DNA from: Thiopontia sp964415865
GTDB taxonomy: Bacteria; Pseudomonadota; Gammaproteobacteria; GCF-002020875
Length of the DNA: 52,327 nucleotides
NCBI GenBank assembly: GCA_964415865.1
Contig: CAYQBY010000007.1
Span: 1-52,327, forward strand
Direction of reading: 5' to 3'
The first letter of the stretch is position 1. The number at the start of each line of letters is the position of its first letter. The translations under genes were made by a program, and so were the position numbers. The notes below the pieces were generated by a model. It was not told where the DNA came from and ran no database searches. It saw nothing but the letters and a program-made list of their open reading frames with translations. Below, piece after piece: positions 14,759 to 23,358 of the stretch.

Positions 14759-14778
14759 TGTTTCAATTTATTGAAACA
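14759..14778 (+). promoter_or_regulatory. Hairpin in the ilvB upstream region
   Basis: TGTTTCAA and TTGAAACA form an 8-bp perfect inverted repeat with a 4-nt loop, in the AT-rich 200-bp gap between the divergent MIF-family gene and ilvB. It could be an operator or an RNA hairpin. No run of Ile, Val or Leu codons typical of an ilv attenuator leader is visible. Nothing else in the gap is clear. Confidence 0.3.
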
Positions 14779-14892
14779 GGCAATATAAGCAATTCGTTAA
14801 TTTGAATTATAACTTATGAACTGGACTGCAGATCAAAGCAGTGTAGATCATACGTAAAGCAGATAGATTATTGTAGATTGAGAGGCAAAAAA

Positions 14893-16581
14893 GTGGAGTT
14901 ATCGGGCGCAGAGGTCATTACACATTTTCTCCGGGATGAGGGCGTGGAGTACGTCTTTGGATATCCTGGTGGTGCTGTACTTCATATCTATGATGCAATC
15001 TATCGACAGGATGATGTTAAACATGTACTGACTCGTCATGAACAGGGCGCAGTACATGCGGCAGATGGTTATGCCCGCTCCAGCGGCAAACCTGGCGTAG
15101 TATTGGTAACATCCGGTCCTGGTGCTACCAATGCAGTCACCGGGATTGCTACAGCTTATATGGACTCTGTGCCACTAGTGGTTATTACCGGTCAGGTTCC
15201 AACCCCACTGATTGGGAATGATGCCTTTCAGGAGGTGGATACGGTCGGCATTACCCGCTCTTGTGTCAAACACAACTTTTTGGTTACCAATGTGGATGAT
15301 CTGGCGGTCACACTTAAGAAGGCATTTATCATTGCAACAACCGGACGCCCAGGGCCTGTTGTAATTGATGTGCCCAAGGATGTATCTGGATTCAAGACCA
15401 GGTACCAGTATCCTGAAAATATAGAAATTCGCTCCTATCAGAGATCTATCAGTGCGCCATCTGAAAAGATCAAACAGGCTGTGGATATGATGTTGGAGGC
15501 TGAAAAGCCGGTCCTCTATACCGGAGGAGGGGTTATTCTAGGTAATGCGGCAGATCAGCTGAGAGAGGTTGCGCAGCGTCTCAATGCCCCGGTAACCAAT
15601 ACTACAATGGGGCTGGGTGGTTACCCTGCAACCGATTCTCAATTTATCGGGATGTTGGGTATGCATGGAAACTATGAGGCAAATATGGCAATGCACAACA
15701 CTGATCTGTTGATTGCTGTAGGTGCTCGCTTTGATGATCGGGTAACTGGAAATATTGAGAAATTCTGTCCTCAGGCAAAGATCGTCCATATTGATGTGGA
15801 TCCATCATCTATCTCCAAGAATGTGCAGGTTGATCTGCCGATTGTGGGTGATGTTAAAGAGGTTCTGTCTGAGATGATGACCATGCTGGAACAGCAACCC
15901 GAGGAGAAACTGGCGTCTTGGTGGGATGAGATCAATGAGTGGCGCAAAGAGGATTGTCTTGCTTATGACAATTCAGGTGGAGTTATCCATCCGCAGTTTG
16001 TTCTGCAGGCTCTCTATGAGGTAACCAATGGAGATGCTTATGTGGTCTCTGATGTGGGACAGCATCAGATGTTTGCTGCTCAGTACTACAAGTTTGACAA
16101 GCCTCGTCACTGGATTAATTCGGGCGGTCTTGGAACAATGGGTTTTGGTCTTCCTGCAGCCATGGGCGCTCAGTTTGCCCATCCTGATGCTACCGTATGT
16201 ACAGTAACCGGTGACGGCAGTATTCAGATGAATATTCAGGAACTGGCAACTTGTCAGGAGTTTTCACTGCCTCTGAAGATCATTAACCTTAATAATGGTT
16301 ATCTGGGAATGGTGCGCCAGTGGCAGGAGTTCTTTTATGAGAGAAGATATTCCGAGGTTACACTGGAGCGCAACCATCAGCCTGACTTTGTGAAATTGGC
16401 TGAGAGTTATGGCCATGTTGGGATGCAGATCAGGAATCCGGATGATGTACGTGGTGCACTCGAAGAGGCCTTGGCGATGAAGGATCGTCTGGTCTTTATG
16501 GACTTCATAACCAATCCTGAAGAGAACGTATATCCAATGGTTCCGGCCGGGGCTGGCCTCAACGAAATGATCCTGATATAG
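14893..16581 (+). CDS. ilvB: Acetolactate synthase large subunit
   Basis: The catalytic, thiamine diphosphate-dependent subunit that makes acetolactate or acetohydroxybutyrate, the first shared step to Val, Leu and Ile. The product has 562 residues from a GTG start at 14893, preferred because GAGG lies 7 bases upstream and homologues begin MELSGAE; a TTG at 14878 is the alternative. Visible are YPGGAVLHIYDA, catalytic Glu50 in HEQGAVHAADGYAR, and the ThDP motif (TGDGSIQMNIQELATC to NNGYLGMVRQWQ). It leads ilvB-ilvH-ilvC. Confidence 0.96.
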   Translation: MELSGAEVITHFLRDEGVEYVFGYPGGAVLHIYDAIYRQDDVKHVLTRHEQGAVHAADGYARSSGKPGVVLVTSGPGATNAVTGIATAYMDSVPLVVITGQVPTPLIGNDAFQEVDTVGITRSCVKHNFLVTNVDDLAVTLKKAFIIATTGRPGPVVIDVPKDVSGFKTRYQYPENIEIRSYQRSISAPSEKIKQAVDMMLEAEKPVLYTGGGVILGNAADQLREVAQRLNAPVTNTTMGLGGYPATDSQFIGMLGMHGNYEANMAMHNTDLLIAVGARFDDRVTGNIEKFCPQAKIVHIDVDPSSISKNVQVDLPIVGDVKEVLSEMMTMLEQQPEEKLASWWDEINEWRKEDCLAYDNSGGVIHPQFVLQALYEVTNGDAYVVSDVGQHQMFAAQYYKFDKPRHWINSGGLGTMGFGLPAAMGAQFAHPDATVCTVTGDGSIQMNIQELATCQEFSLPLKIINLNNGYLGMVRQWQEFFYERRYSEVTLERNHQPDFVKLAESYGHVGMQIRNPDDVRGALEEALAMKDRLVFMDFITNPEENVYPMVPAGAGLNEMILI

Positions 16582-16594
16582 GGGAGAGGTTACG

Positions 16595-17092
16595 ATGAGA
16601 AGACATATTATTTCACTGCTGTTGGAGAATGAGGCAGGTGCACTTTCCAGGGTTGCCGGACTATTTTCTGCACGTGGTTACAATATTGAAACCTTGACTG
16701 TTGCCCCCACCAATGACGCGACTCTCTCCCGAATGACCATCGTGACATCAGGTACTGAGGCGGTAATCGAGCAGATTAATAAGCAACTCAACAAGCTCAT
16801 AGATGTTGTAACGCTGGTTGATCTGACAGAGGGAGAGCATATTGAGCGAGAGCTGGTTATGGTGAAGGCCATGGCTCCTCCTGAGGCTGACTGCAAGACC
16901 ATACGTCAGGTGGTTGATGAGCACCACGCATATATAGTGGATGAGACAGATAGTACTTGTGTGGTTGAACTGCTGGGGAATAGCGAAAAAATCAATTCGT
17001 TTATTTCAGCAATGGAGCCATTTTCGCTGCTGGAGGTGGTCCGTTCCGGCGTCTCCGGAATAGCCAGAGGTGATGATTCACTACATATTTGA
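16595..17092 (+). CDS. ilvH: Acetolactate synthase small (regulatory) subunit
   Basis: A 165-residue regulatory partner of IlvB that confers valine feedback control. An N-terminal ACT domain (MRRHIISLLLENEAGALSRVAGLFSARGYNIETL region) is followed by the C-terminal domain. The start lies 13 bp after ilvB with GGGGAGAGG upstream. Length and order match the IlvH type. Confidence 0.96.
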   Translation: MRRHIISLLLENEAGALSRVAGLFSARGYNIETLTVAPTNDATLSRMTIVTSGTEAVIEQINKQLNKLIDVVTLVDLTEGEHIERELVMVKAMAPPEADCKTIRQVVDEHHAYIVDETDSTCVVELLGNSEKINSFISAMEPFSLLEVVRSGVSGIARGDDSLHI

Positions 17093-17198
17093 TGGCTATA
17101 GCAGATTGTCCGCAATCGCTTTTTAGTGGATAATTCGCCGCTCTGTTTTGTAACACCTCTATATTTAATAATTTTTGTAAGCTAGGGAAAGAAGAAAG

Positions 17199-18221
17199 AT
17201 GAGTATTAACGTTTATTATGACAAGGATGCAGACCTCTCCATTATCAAGGGGATGAAGGTTGCTATTATCGGCTACGGTTCTCAGGGGAATGCACATGCC
17301 AACAACCTTAAGGATTCTGGTGTAGACGTTACAGTTGCTCTCCGCCCTGGCTCCTCTTCTGCAGCCAAGGCTGAGGCTTCTGGTCTGCCGGTGAAAAGTG
17401 TACCTGAGGCTGTTGCCGAAGCAGATCTGGTAATGATCCTGACCCCGGATGAGTTCCAGTCACAGCTCTACAAAAATGAGGTTGAGCCAGCACTCAAACA
17501 GGGTGCAACACTTGCATTTGCTCACGGTTTCAGTATTCACTACAACCAGGTGATACCTCGTGCTGACCTCAATGTGATTATGGTTGCACCAAAGGCACCA
17601 GGCCATACTGTACGCAGTGAGTTTGTTAAGGGTGGCGGTATTCCTGACCTTATCGCTATTGAACAGGATGCCAGTGGTAACGCACAAGAGATTGCACTCT
17701 CATATGCGTCTGCGATTGGCGGTGGCCGTAGTGGAATTATTGAGACTACGTTTAAGGATGAGACTGAGACAGATCTGTTTGGTGAACAAGCAGTACTGTG
17801 TGGTGGTGCAGTAGAGTTGGTCAAGGCCGGGTTTGAGACCCTGGTTGATGGAGGTTATGCACCAGAGATGGCTTACTTTGAGTGTCTGCACGAGCTTAAA
17901 CTGATTGTTGATCTGATGTATGAGGGTGGTATAGCCAACATGAACTACTCTATCTCCAATAATGCAGAGTATGGTGAGTATGTCACTGGTCCTGAGGTGA
18001 TTAATGAAGAGAGTCGCTGGGCCATGAAGGAGGCCCTGAAGAACATTCAGAATGGCGAGTATGCCAAACGCTTTATCCTTGAAGGGCAAGCTAACTATCC
18101 TGAGATGACAGCACATCGTCGCAACAATGCAGCGCACCAGATTGAGGTGGTTGGTGAGCAGCTTCGCTCCATGATGCCTTTCCTTAGTGAGAACAAGATA
18201 GTCGATAAGACTAAAAATTAG
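17199..18221 (+). CDS. ilvC: Ketol-acid reductoisomerase (NADP+)
   Basis: A 340-residue class I (short) enzyme that isomerises and reduces acetolactate to dihydroxyisovalerate. The N-terminal Rossmann fold has GYGSQGNAHANNL, with ALRPGSSS on the cofactor-specificity loop. The knotted C-terminal domain carries the acidic Mg-binding residues (ETDLFGEQAVLCGG, FECLHELKLIVDLMYEGG). A 106-bp gap follows ilvH, so a separate promoter or a processing site is possible. A terminator follows. Confidence 0.97.
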   Translation: MSINVYYDKDADLSIIKGMKVAIIGYGSQGNAHANNLKDSGVDVTVALRPGSSSAAKAEASGLPVKSVPEAVAEADLVMILTPDEFQSQLYKNEVEPALKQGATLAFAHGFSIHYNQVIPRADLNVIMVAPKAPGHTVRSEFVKGGGIPDLIAIEQDASGNAQEIALSYASAIGGGRSGIIETTFKDETETDLFGEQAVLCGGAVELVKAGFETLVDGGYAPEMAYFECLHELKLIVDLMYEGGIANMNYSISNNAEYGEYVTGPEVINEESRWAMKEALKNIQNGEYAKRFILEGQANYPEMTAHRRNNAAHQIEVVGEQLRSMMPFLSENKIVDKTKN

Positions 18222-18277
18222 GAGTAGCTGAACAACTCATCCTCATACAGGTGGGGATTTGGGGTGATTCAATAAAG

Positions 18278-18317
18278 ACGTCTGTACTGAATAAATATCG
18301 GTGCAGGCGTTTTTTTA
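18278..18317 (+). terminator. Intrinsic terminator after ilvC
   Basis: A 10-bp stem with two G-U pairs (ACGTCTGTAC 18278-18287 with GTGCAGGCGT 18301-18310) is followed by seven T. It separates ilvC from pssA. Confidence 0.8.
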
Positions 18318-18355
18318 TTTGTGACAGTGTGCCTCTATCAGCGATAATGGGCGGA

Positions 18356-19171
18356 ATGAATACAACTGGAGAAAAACAGCGCAGAAGAGGGATCTATCTA
18401 CTCCCTAATCTGTTTACCACCGCAGCCCTATTTGCAGGTTTTTTTGCCATTATCTCGGCGATAAAAGGGCGTTATGAGGTGGCAGCCATAGCAATTTTTA
18501 TTGCCATGGTACTGGATGGTCTGGATGGTCGTGTTGCCCGTATGACCAACACCCAGACTGAATTTGGTGCAGAGTATGACAGCCTCTCTGATATGGTTTC
18601 ATTTGGGGTGGCACCGGCACTGGTGGTCTACCTCTGGGGACTCTCTACCATGGGTAAACTGGGGTGGTTGGCTGCCTTTATATATACTGCAGGTGCAGCA
18701 CTGCGCCTGGCCAGATTTAATACTCAGGTAAGTAGTGCCGATAAAAGATATTTTCAGGGGCTGCCAAGTCCTGCCTCAGCGGCAGTGGTAGCAGGAATGG
18801 TCTGGGTTGCAGTAGATTACGGATTTTCTGGTGCAGAGGTGCCAATTGAGATGAGCTCTATTGCGGCCCTGATAACTGCTCTTGCAGGTTTATTGATGGT
18901 GAGCAATATACGCTACCACAGCTTCAAGGAGCTTAATCTGAAAGACCGTATTCCTTTCGTCGCGATGATCCTTATGGTGGCACTGATAGTGCTTATCTCG
19001 GCAGATCCGCCGCAGGTCCTGTTTGGAGGATTCTTGATTTATGCAGTGTGGGGACCGATATCCAACCTGCTGGAGCTTAGAAAGAGGCGTGCAGAACGCG
19101 CTGCTTCGAGTTCTGTGGTAGAACAATCCACCGATAAATTTTCAACTGATAAGGCAGAGAGTAATGAGTAA
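18356..19171 (+). CDS. pssA: CDP-diacylglycerol-serine O-phosphatidyltransferase
   Basis: An integral membrane enzyme of the CDP-alcohol phosphatidyltransferase family that makes phosphatidylserine. The signature DG-x2-AR-x8-G-x3-D-x3-D is intact (DGLDGRVARMT through GAEYDSLSD). About 7-8 hydrophobic segments follow residue 15. It is the membrane-bound type, not the peripheral E. coli PssA. The start is uncertain: ATG at 18347 and 18356 both have weak ribosome sites, and the earlier in-frame start at 18251 overlaps the terminator. Its product would feed Psd (41765-42655). Its end overlaps leuA by 8 bp. Confidence 0.93.
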   Translation: MNTTGEKQRRRGIYLLPNLFTTAALFAGFFAIISAIKGRYEVAAIAIFIAMVLDGLDGRVARMTNTQTEFGAEYDSLSDMVSFGVAPALVVYLWGLSTMGKLGWLAAFIYTAGAALRLARFNTQVSSADKRYFQGLPSPASAAVVAGMVWVAVDYGFSGAEVPIEMSSIAALITALAGLLMVSNIRYHSFKELNLKDRIPFVAMILMVALIVLISADPPQVLFGGFLIYAVWGPISNLLELRKRRAERAASSSVVEQSTDKFSTDKAESNE

Positions 19172-20702
19172 GGATCAGTTAATAATATTTGATACCACTC
19201 TGCGGGATGGTGAGCAGAGTCCGGGAGCATCCATGAACATGGATGAAAAGCTGAGAATTGCACGTGCTCTGGAGAAGATGCGGGTCGATGTGATTGAGGC
19301 AGGTTTTCCGATTGCCAGCCAGGGAGACTTCGAATCTGTACAGGCTGTTGCAAAGGCAGTCAAGGATAGTACGGTCTGTGGATTGGCACGTGCCCTGAAG
19401 AAGGATATCGAGACCGCTGGCAGAGCACTGGAACCCGCTGTCAGAGGGCGTATCCATACCTTTATTGCAACCTCTCCCATTCACATGGAGAAGAAGCTCA
19501 GGATGTCACCAGATCAGGTGGTTGAACAGGCGGTGCAGGCGGTTAAGTGGGCGCGAGAATTTACCGATGATGTCGAGTTCTCTCCTGAGGATGCCGGGCG
19601 CTCAGAGTCGGATTTCCTCTGTAGAATTCTTGAGGCGGTAATTGATGCGGGAGCAACTACACTTAATATTCCAGACACTGTTGGTTACAACCTGCCTCAC
19701 CAGTTTGGTGGGTTAATAGGAGAGCTGATTGAGCGTATTCCAAACTCGGATCAGGCTATTTTCTCGGTGCATTGCCACAACGATCTTGGTCTGGCGGTTG
19801 GAAACTCGCTCTCAGCCGTTTTGAATGGTGCCCGCCAGGTGGAATGTACAATCAATGGTCTGGGTGAGCGTGCAGGAAATGCCTCGCTGGAAGAGGTGGT
19901 AATGGCAGTGCGTACCAGACAGGATCTCTTTAGTTGTGATACCAGGCTGGATACCACACAGATTGTTCCTTGCTCCAAGTTGGTTTCTGGCATCACCGGC
20001 TTCCCTGTTCAGCCCAACAAGGCGGTGGTGGGGGCCAATGCTTTTGCTCATGAGTCTGGGATTCATCAGGATGGTGTACTGAAGCAGCGTGAAACCTATG
20101 AAATTATGCGGGCAGAGGATGTTGGCTGGACTGCAAATCGTATGGTGCTTGGTAAACACTCTGGACGTAATGCATTCAAGACCAGGTTGAATGAGCTTGG
20201 TGTGGAGTTTGATTCTCAGGAAGAGTTGAACGAGGCCTTTACTCGTTTCAAGGATCTGGCTGACAAGAAACATGAGATTTATGATGAGGATTTGATGGCG
20301 CTGGCTACTGACTCTGTGCAGTGGTGTGCTGATGAGTGCTATCGTCTGATTGCTCTGCATGTCTGTTCAGAGACCGGAGAAACTCCTCATGCAGAAGTCA
20401 CCATGTTGGTGGATGGAGAGGAGAAGACAGCCAAGGCAGTTGGTGCAGGTCCGGTTGATGCAGTATTTGGTGCGATCGAATCCCTGGCAGAGAGCCAGGC
20501 CAAGCTTGATCTCTATTCAGTCAACAGTATAACCGAGGGTACAGATGCTCAGGGTGAGGTGACAGTCAGGCTTGAGAAAGATAGTGGGTTTATTAATGGT
20601 CAGGGGGCAGATACCGATATTGTGATTGCCTCTGCCAAGGCCTATATACACGCCTTGAATAGATTGGCACAACCAACAGGACGTGAACATCCGCAGCTAT
20701 GA
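19164..20702 (+). CDS. leuA: 2-isopropylmalate synthase
   Basis: A 512-residue enzyme that condenses acetyl-CoA with ketoisovalerate, the first committed step to leucine. The TIM barrel has LRDGEQSPGASM, the metal motif HCHNDLG and the GNASLEEV signature, followed by linker domains (HESGIHQDGVLK) and a C-terminal LeuA regulatory domain (about 390-512) that binds leucine. It begins inside the end of pssA and its stop codon overlaps a small membrane ORF. Placement after ilvBHC-pssA supports joint synthesis of branched-chain amino acids. Confidence 0.97.
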   Translation: MSKDQLIIFDTTLRDGEQSPGASMNMDEKLRIARALEKMRVDVIEAGFPIASQGDFESVQAVAKAVKDSTVCGLARALKKDIETAGRALEPAVRGRIHTFIATSPIHMEKKLRMSPDQVVEQAVQAVKWAREFTDDVEFSPEDAGRSESDFLCRILEAVIDAGATTLNIPDTVGYNLPHQFGGLIGELIERIPNSDQAIFSVHCHNDLGLAVGNSLSAVLNGARQVECTINGLGERAGNASLEEVVMAVRTRQDLFSCDTRLDTTQIVPCSKLVSGITGFPVQPNKAVVGANAFAHESGIHQDGVLKQRETYEIMRAEDVGWTANRMVLGKHSGRNAFKTRLNELGVEFDSQEELNEAFTRFKDLADKKHEIYDEDLMALATDSVQWCADECYRLIALHVCSETGETPHAEVTMLVDGEEKTAKAVGAGPVDAVFGAIESLAESQAKLDLYSVNSITEGTDAQGEVTVRLEKDSGFINGQGADTDIVIASAKAYIHALNRLAQPTGREHPQL

Positions 20703-20773
20703 TCTTTGCTGCGATTGAGCTGCTCTTGATTCTTGCACTGGTTGGTTGGGTGGTATGGATGATCAGAAAATAA
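20699..20773 (+). CDS. Putative 24-residue single-pass membrane peptide
   Basis: An ATG that overlaps the leuA stop (ATGA) opens a 24-codon frame ending TAA, whose last base begins the holD ATG (TAATG). The predicted peptide starts MIFAAIELLLILALVGW, a near-continuous hydrophobic helix with one Glu, and ends WMIRK, a positive cytoplasmic flank. There is no strong Shine-Dalgarno, so translation would depend on coupling from leuA. Tight overlaps on both sides and a membrane-helix composition support a real small protein or a coupling device. I do not recognise a family. Confidence 0.5.
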   Translation: MIFAAIELLLILALVGWVVWMIRK

Positions 20774-21210
20774 TGCAGCAATCACCATATTTGAGAATGA
20801 TGGGTATCCAGCAGTGGGTGCGCAGGGATAGTGACAGCAGCGATCTCTCCCGATACTTTGAGGATAACGGAATATCTGACTCACCTCTGCTGGTTATCAC
20901 CACAGTGCTGAATGGAGAGGAGGAGACACTGCTCAAGAATATGTTGCGGGCAATAGATCTTGAGAGTGCCAAGGTGCAGCGGATAATGATTCTGGAGCCA
21001 GAACATCTCTCTCAGCACCAGTTCCAAAAATATCTTGTAGACCTTATTGGCAGCTCATCGGTACAAGCTGTACTTCAACTGGGAGGAGATGCGATTAATC
21101 ATCCACTGGTTGAATCAACATTTCATCCATCTCATCTGTTGCAGCATAGCGGTGACAAGCGTCATGCCTGGAAAGTATTGAAGCAGGTGAAACAGAAGAT
21201 TAATGGCTGA
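20773..21210 (+). CDS. holD: DNA polymerase III psi subunit-like protein
   Basis: A 145-residue protein, close to E. coli HolD (137). The N-terminal segment LRMMGIQQWVRRD matches the HolD pattern LQQLGITQWSLRRP, the part known to contact the chi subunit. A central LLKNMLRAIDL...ILEPEHL region also resembles E. coli, and the end carries TFHPSHLLQ...KRHAW. HolD links the clamp loader to chi and SSB. Position before rimI is the same as E. coli holD-rimI. The ATG at 20773 is preferred because it is coupled to the preceding mini-ORF; 20755 is an in-frame alternative. The family is poorly conserved, so this rests on short motifs plus gene order. Confidence 0.75.
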   Translation: MQQSPYLRMMGIQQWVRRDSDSSDLSRYFEDNGISDSPLLVITTVLNGEEETLLKNMLRAIDLESAKVQRIMILEPEHLSQHQFQKYLVDLIGSSSVQAVLQLGGDAINHPLVESTFHPSHLLQHSGDKRHAWKVLKQVKQKING

Positions 21211-21661
21211 TCTCAATATTCGTCAGATGGAGGAGGCGGATCTTGATTTTGTGCTGGAGATTGAGCAGCATGTCTACCCGTTTCCCTGGTCCAGACAGAT
21301 CTTTGTGGATTCAATCGAGGCTGGTTCACTGTTGGTTGTGATGGAGCAACGCAATAAAATTATTGGGTATAGTGTTCTCTCCAGTGGTGCAGGAGAGTCT
21401 CAGTTGCTTAATATCGCCATCTCTCCGGAGTCACAACAAAAAGGCATGGGTGAGATTCTGCTGCGCTGGTTGATTGAGTGGTCACGCAATAATGGTTCGG
21501 AGATGCTGTTTCTAGAGGTGAGATTATCCAATATCTCTGCTCAGAACCTCTATCTAAAGCTTGGGTTTAATGAGATTGGTATGCGTGAAAACTATTATCG
21601 TCTATCCGGTGGTAGACGAGAGGATGCACTGATATTTGCCCTGCAGTTTCTGCCGTTTTAA
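21203..21661 (+). CDS. rimI: Ribosomal protein S18 alanine N-acetyltransferase
   Basis: A 152-residue GNAT enzyme. It has EIEQHVYPFPWS near the start, the acetyl-CoA loop SPESQQKGMGEILL (Q/R-x-x-G-x-G/A), FLEVRLSNISAQNLYLKLGF and MRENYYR, all hallmarks of RimI. It acetylates the N-terminal Ala of S18. It overlaps holD by 8 bp and converges on suhB with 3 bp between stops. Confidence 0.95.
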   Translation: MADLNIRQMEEADLDFVLEIEQHVYPFPWSRQIFVDSIEAGSLLVVMEQRNKIIGYSVLSSGAGESQLLNIAISPESQQKGMGEILLRWLIEWSRNNGSEMLFLEVRLSNISAQNLYLKLGFNEIGMRENYYRLSGGRREDALIFALQFLPF

Positions 21662-21664
21662 TTG

Positions 21665-22462
21665 TTATCGTTTAAGGTTGTCTGGCAGCAGTGGGGCAAT
21701 TGTTTTTTGGATGGCACCATGTACCTCCAGTCCTCCGGCAATAACATTTCCTGTCTTCAGAAAATCAGCACCACCGGAAAAATCACTACATACTCCACCA
21801 GCCTCTGAGACCAATAGAGCACCCGCAGCTATATCCCACGGATTGAGCCCGATCTCCCAAAAGCCATCTAGTCTACCAGCCGCCACATAAGCAAGATCAA
21901 TCGCAGCTGAACCGGCGCGACGTATTCCCGCACTATCTGGGAACAGCGCCTTAAAAGTTTCTAGATACACCTCAAGATGCTGCTGGTCCTTGAATGGGAA
22001 CCCTGTTCCCAACAGAGACCCGTTAATCCCTTTTCGGTTTGTGGTGCGCAGACGACGGTTATTGAGCATGGCTCCATCGCCCTTGGACGCAGTAAAAAGC
22101 TCATCCCTCAATGGGTCATAGACAACGGCATGAATAAGATTATCACCAAACGCCAGTGCGATGGATACAGAGAAAACCGGAAATCCATGTAGATAATTGG
22201 TAGTTCCATCCAGTGGATCAATAATCCACTGGTATTCATTGCCCTCAATTGAGCCATTCTCCTCAGCCAGAATAGAGTGGTCTGGATAGGCCTGATGAAG
22301 AATATTGATAATTTCTGCCTCTGCCTTGCGGTCCACCTCAGAGACAAAATCATTTTTCCCTTTGGACTGAATGTTTAGTGCATCCAGTCGATCAATGGAG
22401 CGAAGAATGACGGAACCAGCACGACGTGCTGCCTTAACGGCCGTATTGAGCATTGGGTTCAT
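21665..22462 (-). CDS. suhB: Inositol-1-monophosphatase family protein SuhB
   Basis: A 265-residue Mg-dependent phosphatase. It has EVDRKAEAEI, EENGS, the metal motif WIIDPLDGTTNYLHGFP and the second motif WDIAAGALLVSEAGG. In E. coli SuhB also works in rRNA antitermination complexes. AGGA lies 7 bases before the ATG. It is divergent from trmJ, as in E. coli. Confidence 0.95.
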   Translation of the reverse strand: MNPMLNTAVKAARRAGSVILRSIDRLDALNIQSKGKNDFVSEVDRKAEAEIINILHQAYPDHSILAEENGSIEGNEYQWIIDPLDGTTNYLHGFPVFSVSIALAFGDNLIHAVVYDPLRDELFTASKGDGAMLNNRRLRTTNRKGINGSLLGTGFPFKDQQHLEVYLETFKALFPDSAGIRRAGSAAIDLAYVAAGRLDGFWEIGLNPWDIAAGALLVSEAGGVCSDFSGGADFLKTGNVIAGGLEVHGAIQKTIAPLLPDNLKR

Positions 22463-22510
22463 AATAAAGTCCTGGGATGCAGTGTAGGGAGGGGGTGGAT
22501 TTTACTCTAC

Positions 22511-22519
22511 TGGTATACT
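22511..22519 (+). promoter_or_regulatory. Extended -10 promoter candidate for trmJ
   Basis: TGGTATACT (TGn plus TATACT, 5 of 6 matches to TATAAT) lies about 50 bp before the trmJ ATG in the suhB-trmJ divergent gap. No good -35 box is present, as expected for the extended -10 class. Confidence 0.4.
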
Positions 22520-22568
22520 ATCGGCCACTCAAAACAGCAGGGTTAGGTTTGATAATGGATATTCTGGC

Positions 22569-23312
22569 ATGAATAGGTTGAATGTGAGGTTTGTTCTTGT
22601 AGAGACATCTCATCCAGGAAATATTGGTGGTACTGCAAGGGCGATGAAGAATATGTCTCTTGACCGGTTGGTATTGGTTAATCCAAAGCAGTTTCCATGC
22701 GCGGAGGCCACTTCACGTGCCTCTGGTGCTGATGATATTCTGATGAATGCCGTGGTTACAAAAACAGTGGATGAGGCCCTGGATGGGTGCTCTCTGGTAA
22801 TCGGAACAACGGCACGCCCCAGAAGTCTCTATCTACCGGAGCTGAATCCAAGAGAGTGTGCTCAGAGAATTATTGGTGAGTCGACTGATGGGGAGATTGC
22901 TGTGCTATTTGGTCGAGAGGATTCAGGTTTAAGTAATGATGAGCTGGATCGTTGCAATATATTGATGAGGATACCAACCAGCCAGGATTACTCATCACTT
23001 AACCTGGGGGCGGCGGTGCAGGTGCTGGCCTATGAGTTGATGATGGAGAGGGGGTCACCACTCAAGAGGCCTGTTGGAGAGGTCGATCGTCAATACCCTC
23101 TGGCAACAGCAGATGAGATGGAGGGGCTGTTTGACCATATTGAGCGGGTCATCATTGAGACAGGATTTCTTGATCCAGAAAATCCCAGGCAGGTGATGCG
23201 TCGACTGCGTCGTCTGTTCAATCGGGCAGAGGTGGATCGTAATGAGATCAATATACTTAGAGGGATTCTGACCTCTATCAATTCCAATGGTAAGCCCTCC
23301 AAGAATGTATAA
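22569..23312 (+). CDS. trmJ: tRNA (cytidine/uridine-2'-O-)-methyltransferase TrmJ
   Basis: A 247-residue SPOUT (trefoil knot) enzyme that methylates the ribose of nucleotide 32 in several tRNAs. Motifs are VLVETSHPGNIGGTARAMKNM (motif 1), VLFGREDSGLSNDEL (motif 2) and IPTSQDYSSLNLGAAVQVL (motif 3). The C-terminal segment has MRRLRRLFNRAEVDRNEINILRG. trmJ-cysE-iscR is a common order in gammaproteobacteria. Confidence 0.96.
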   Translation: MNRLNVRFVLVETSHPGNIGGTARAMKNMSLDRLVLVNPKQFPCAEATSRASGADDILMNAVVTKTVDEALDGCSLVIGTTARPRSLYLPELNPRECAQRIIGESTDGEIAVLFGREDSGLSNDELDRCNILMRIPTSQDYSSLNLGAAVQVLAYELMMERGSPLKRPVGEVDRQYPLATADEMEGLFDHIERVIIETGFLDPENPRQVMRRLRRLFNRAEVDRNEINILRGILTSINSNGKPSKNV

Positions 23313-23358
23313 TCAGCCCACGATAATCTGATTGGTGTTTACTACAAGTTGATGAGCG

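Noticed and set aside
14693..14892. T-box or ilv attenuator before ilvB
   Set aside because: No branched-chain codon run, no T-box sequence and no terminator stem with a T run; only an 8-bp inverted repeat was found.
17091..17132. 13-codon frame overlapping the ilvH stop (TGATG)
   Set aside because: Too short, with no ribosome site, and the next gene starts about 67 bp later, so there is no coupling.
20746..20772. Upstream in-frame TTG and ATG starts for holD
   Set aside because: They lie within the coupled mini-ORF and lack a ribosome site; the ATG at 20773 fits the TAATG junction and HolD length.
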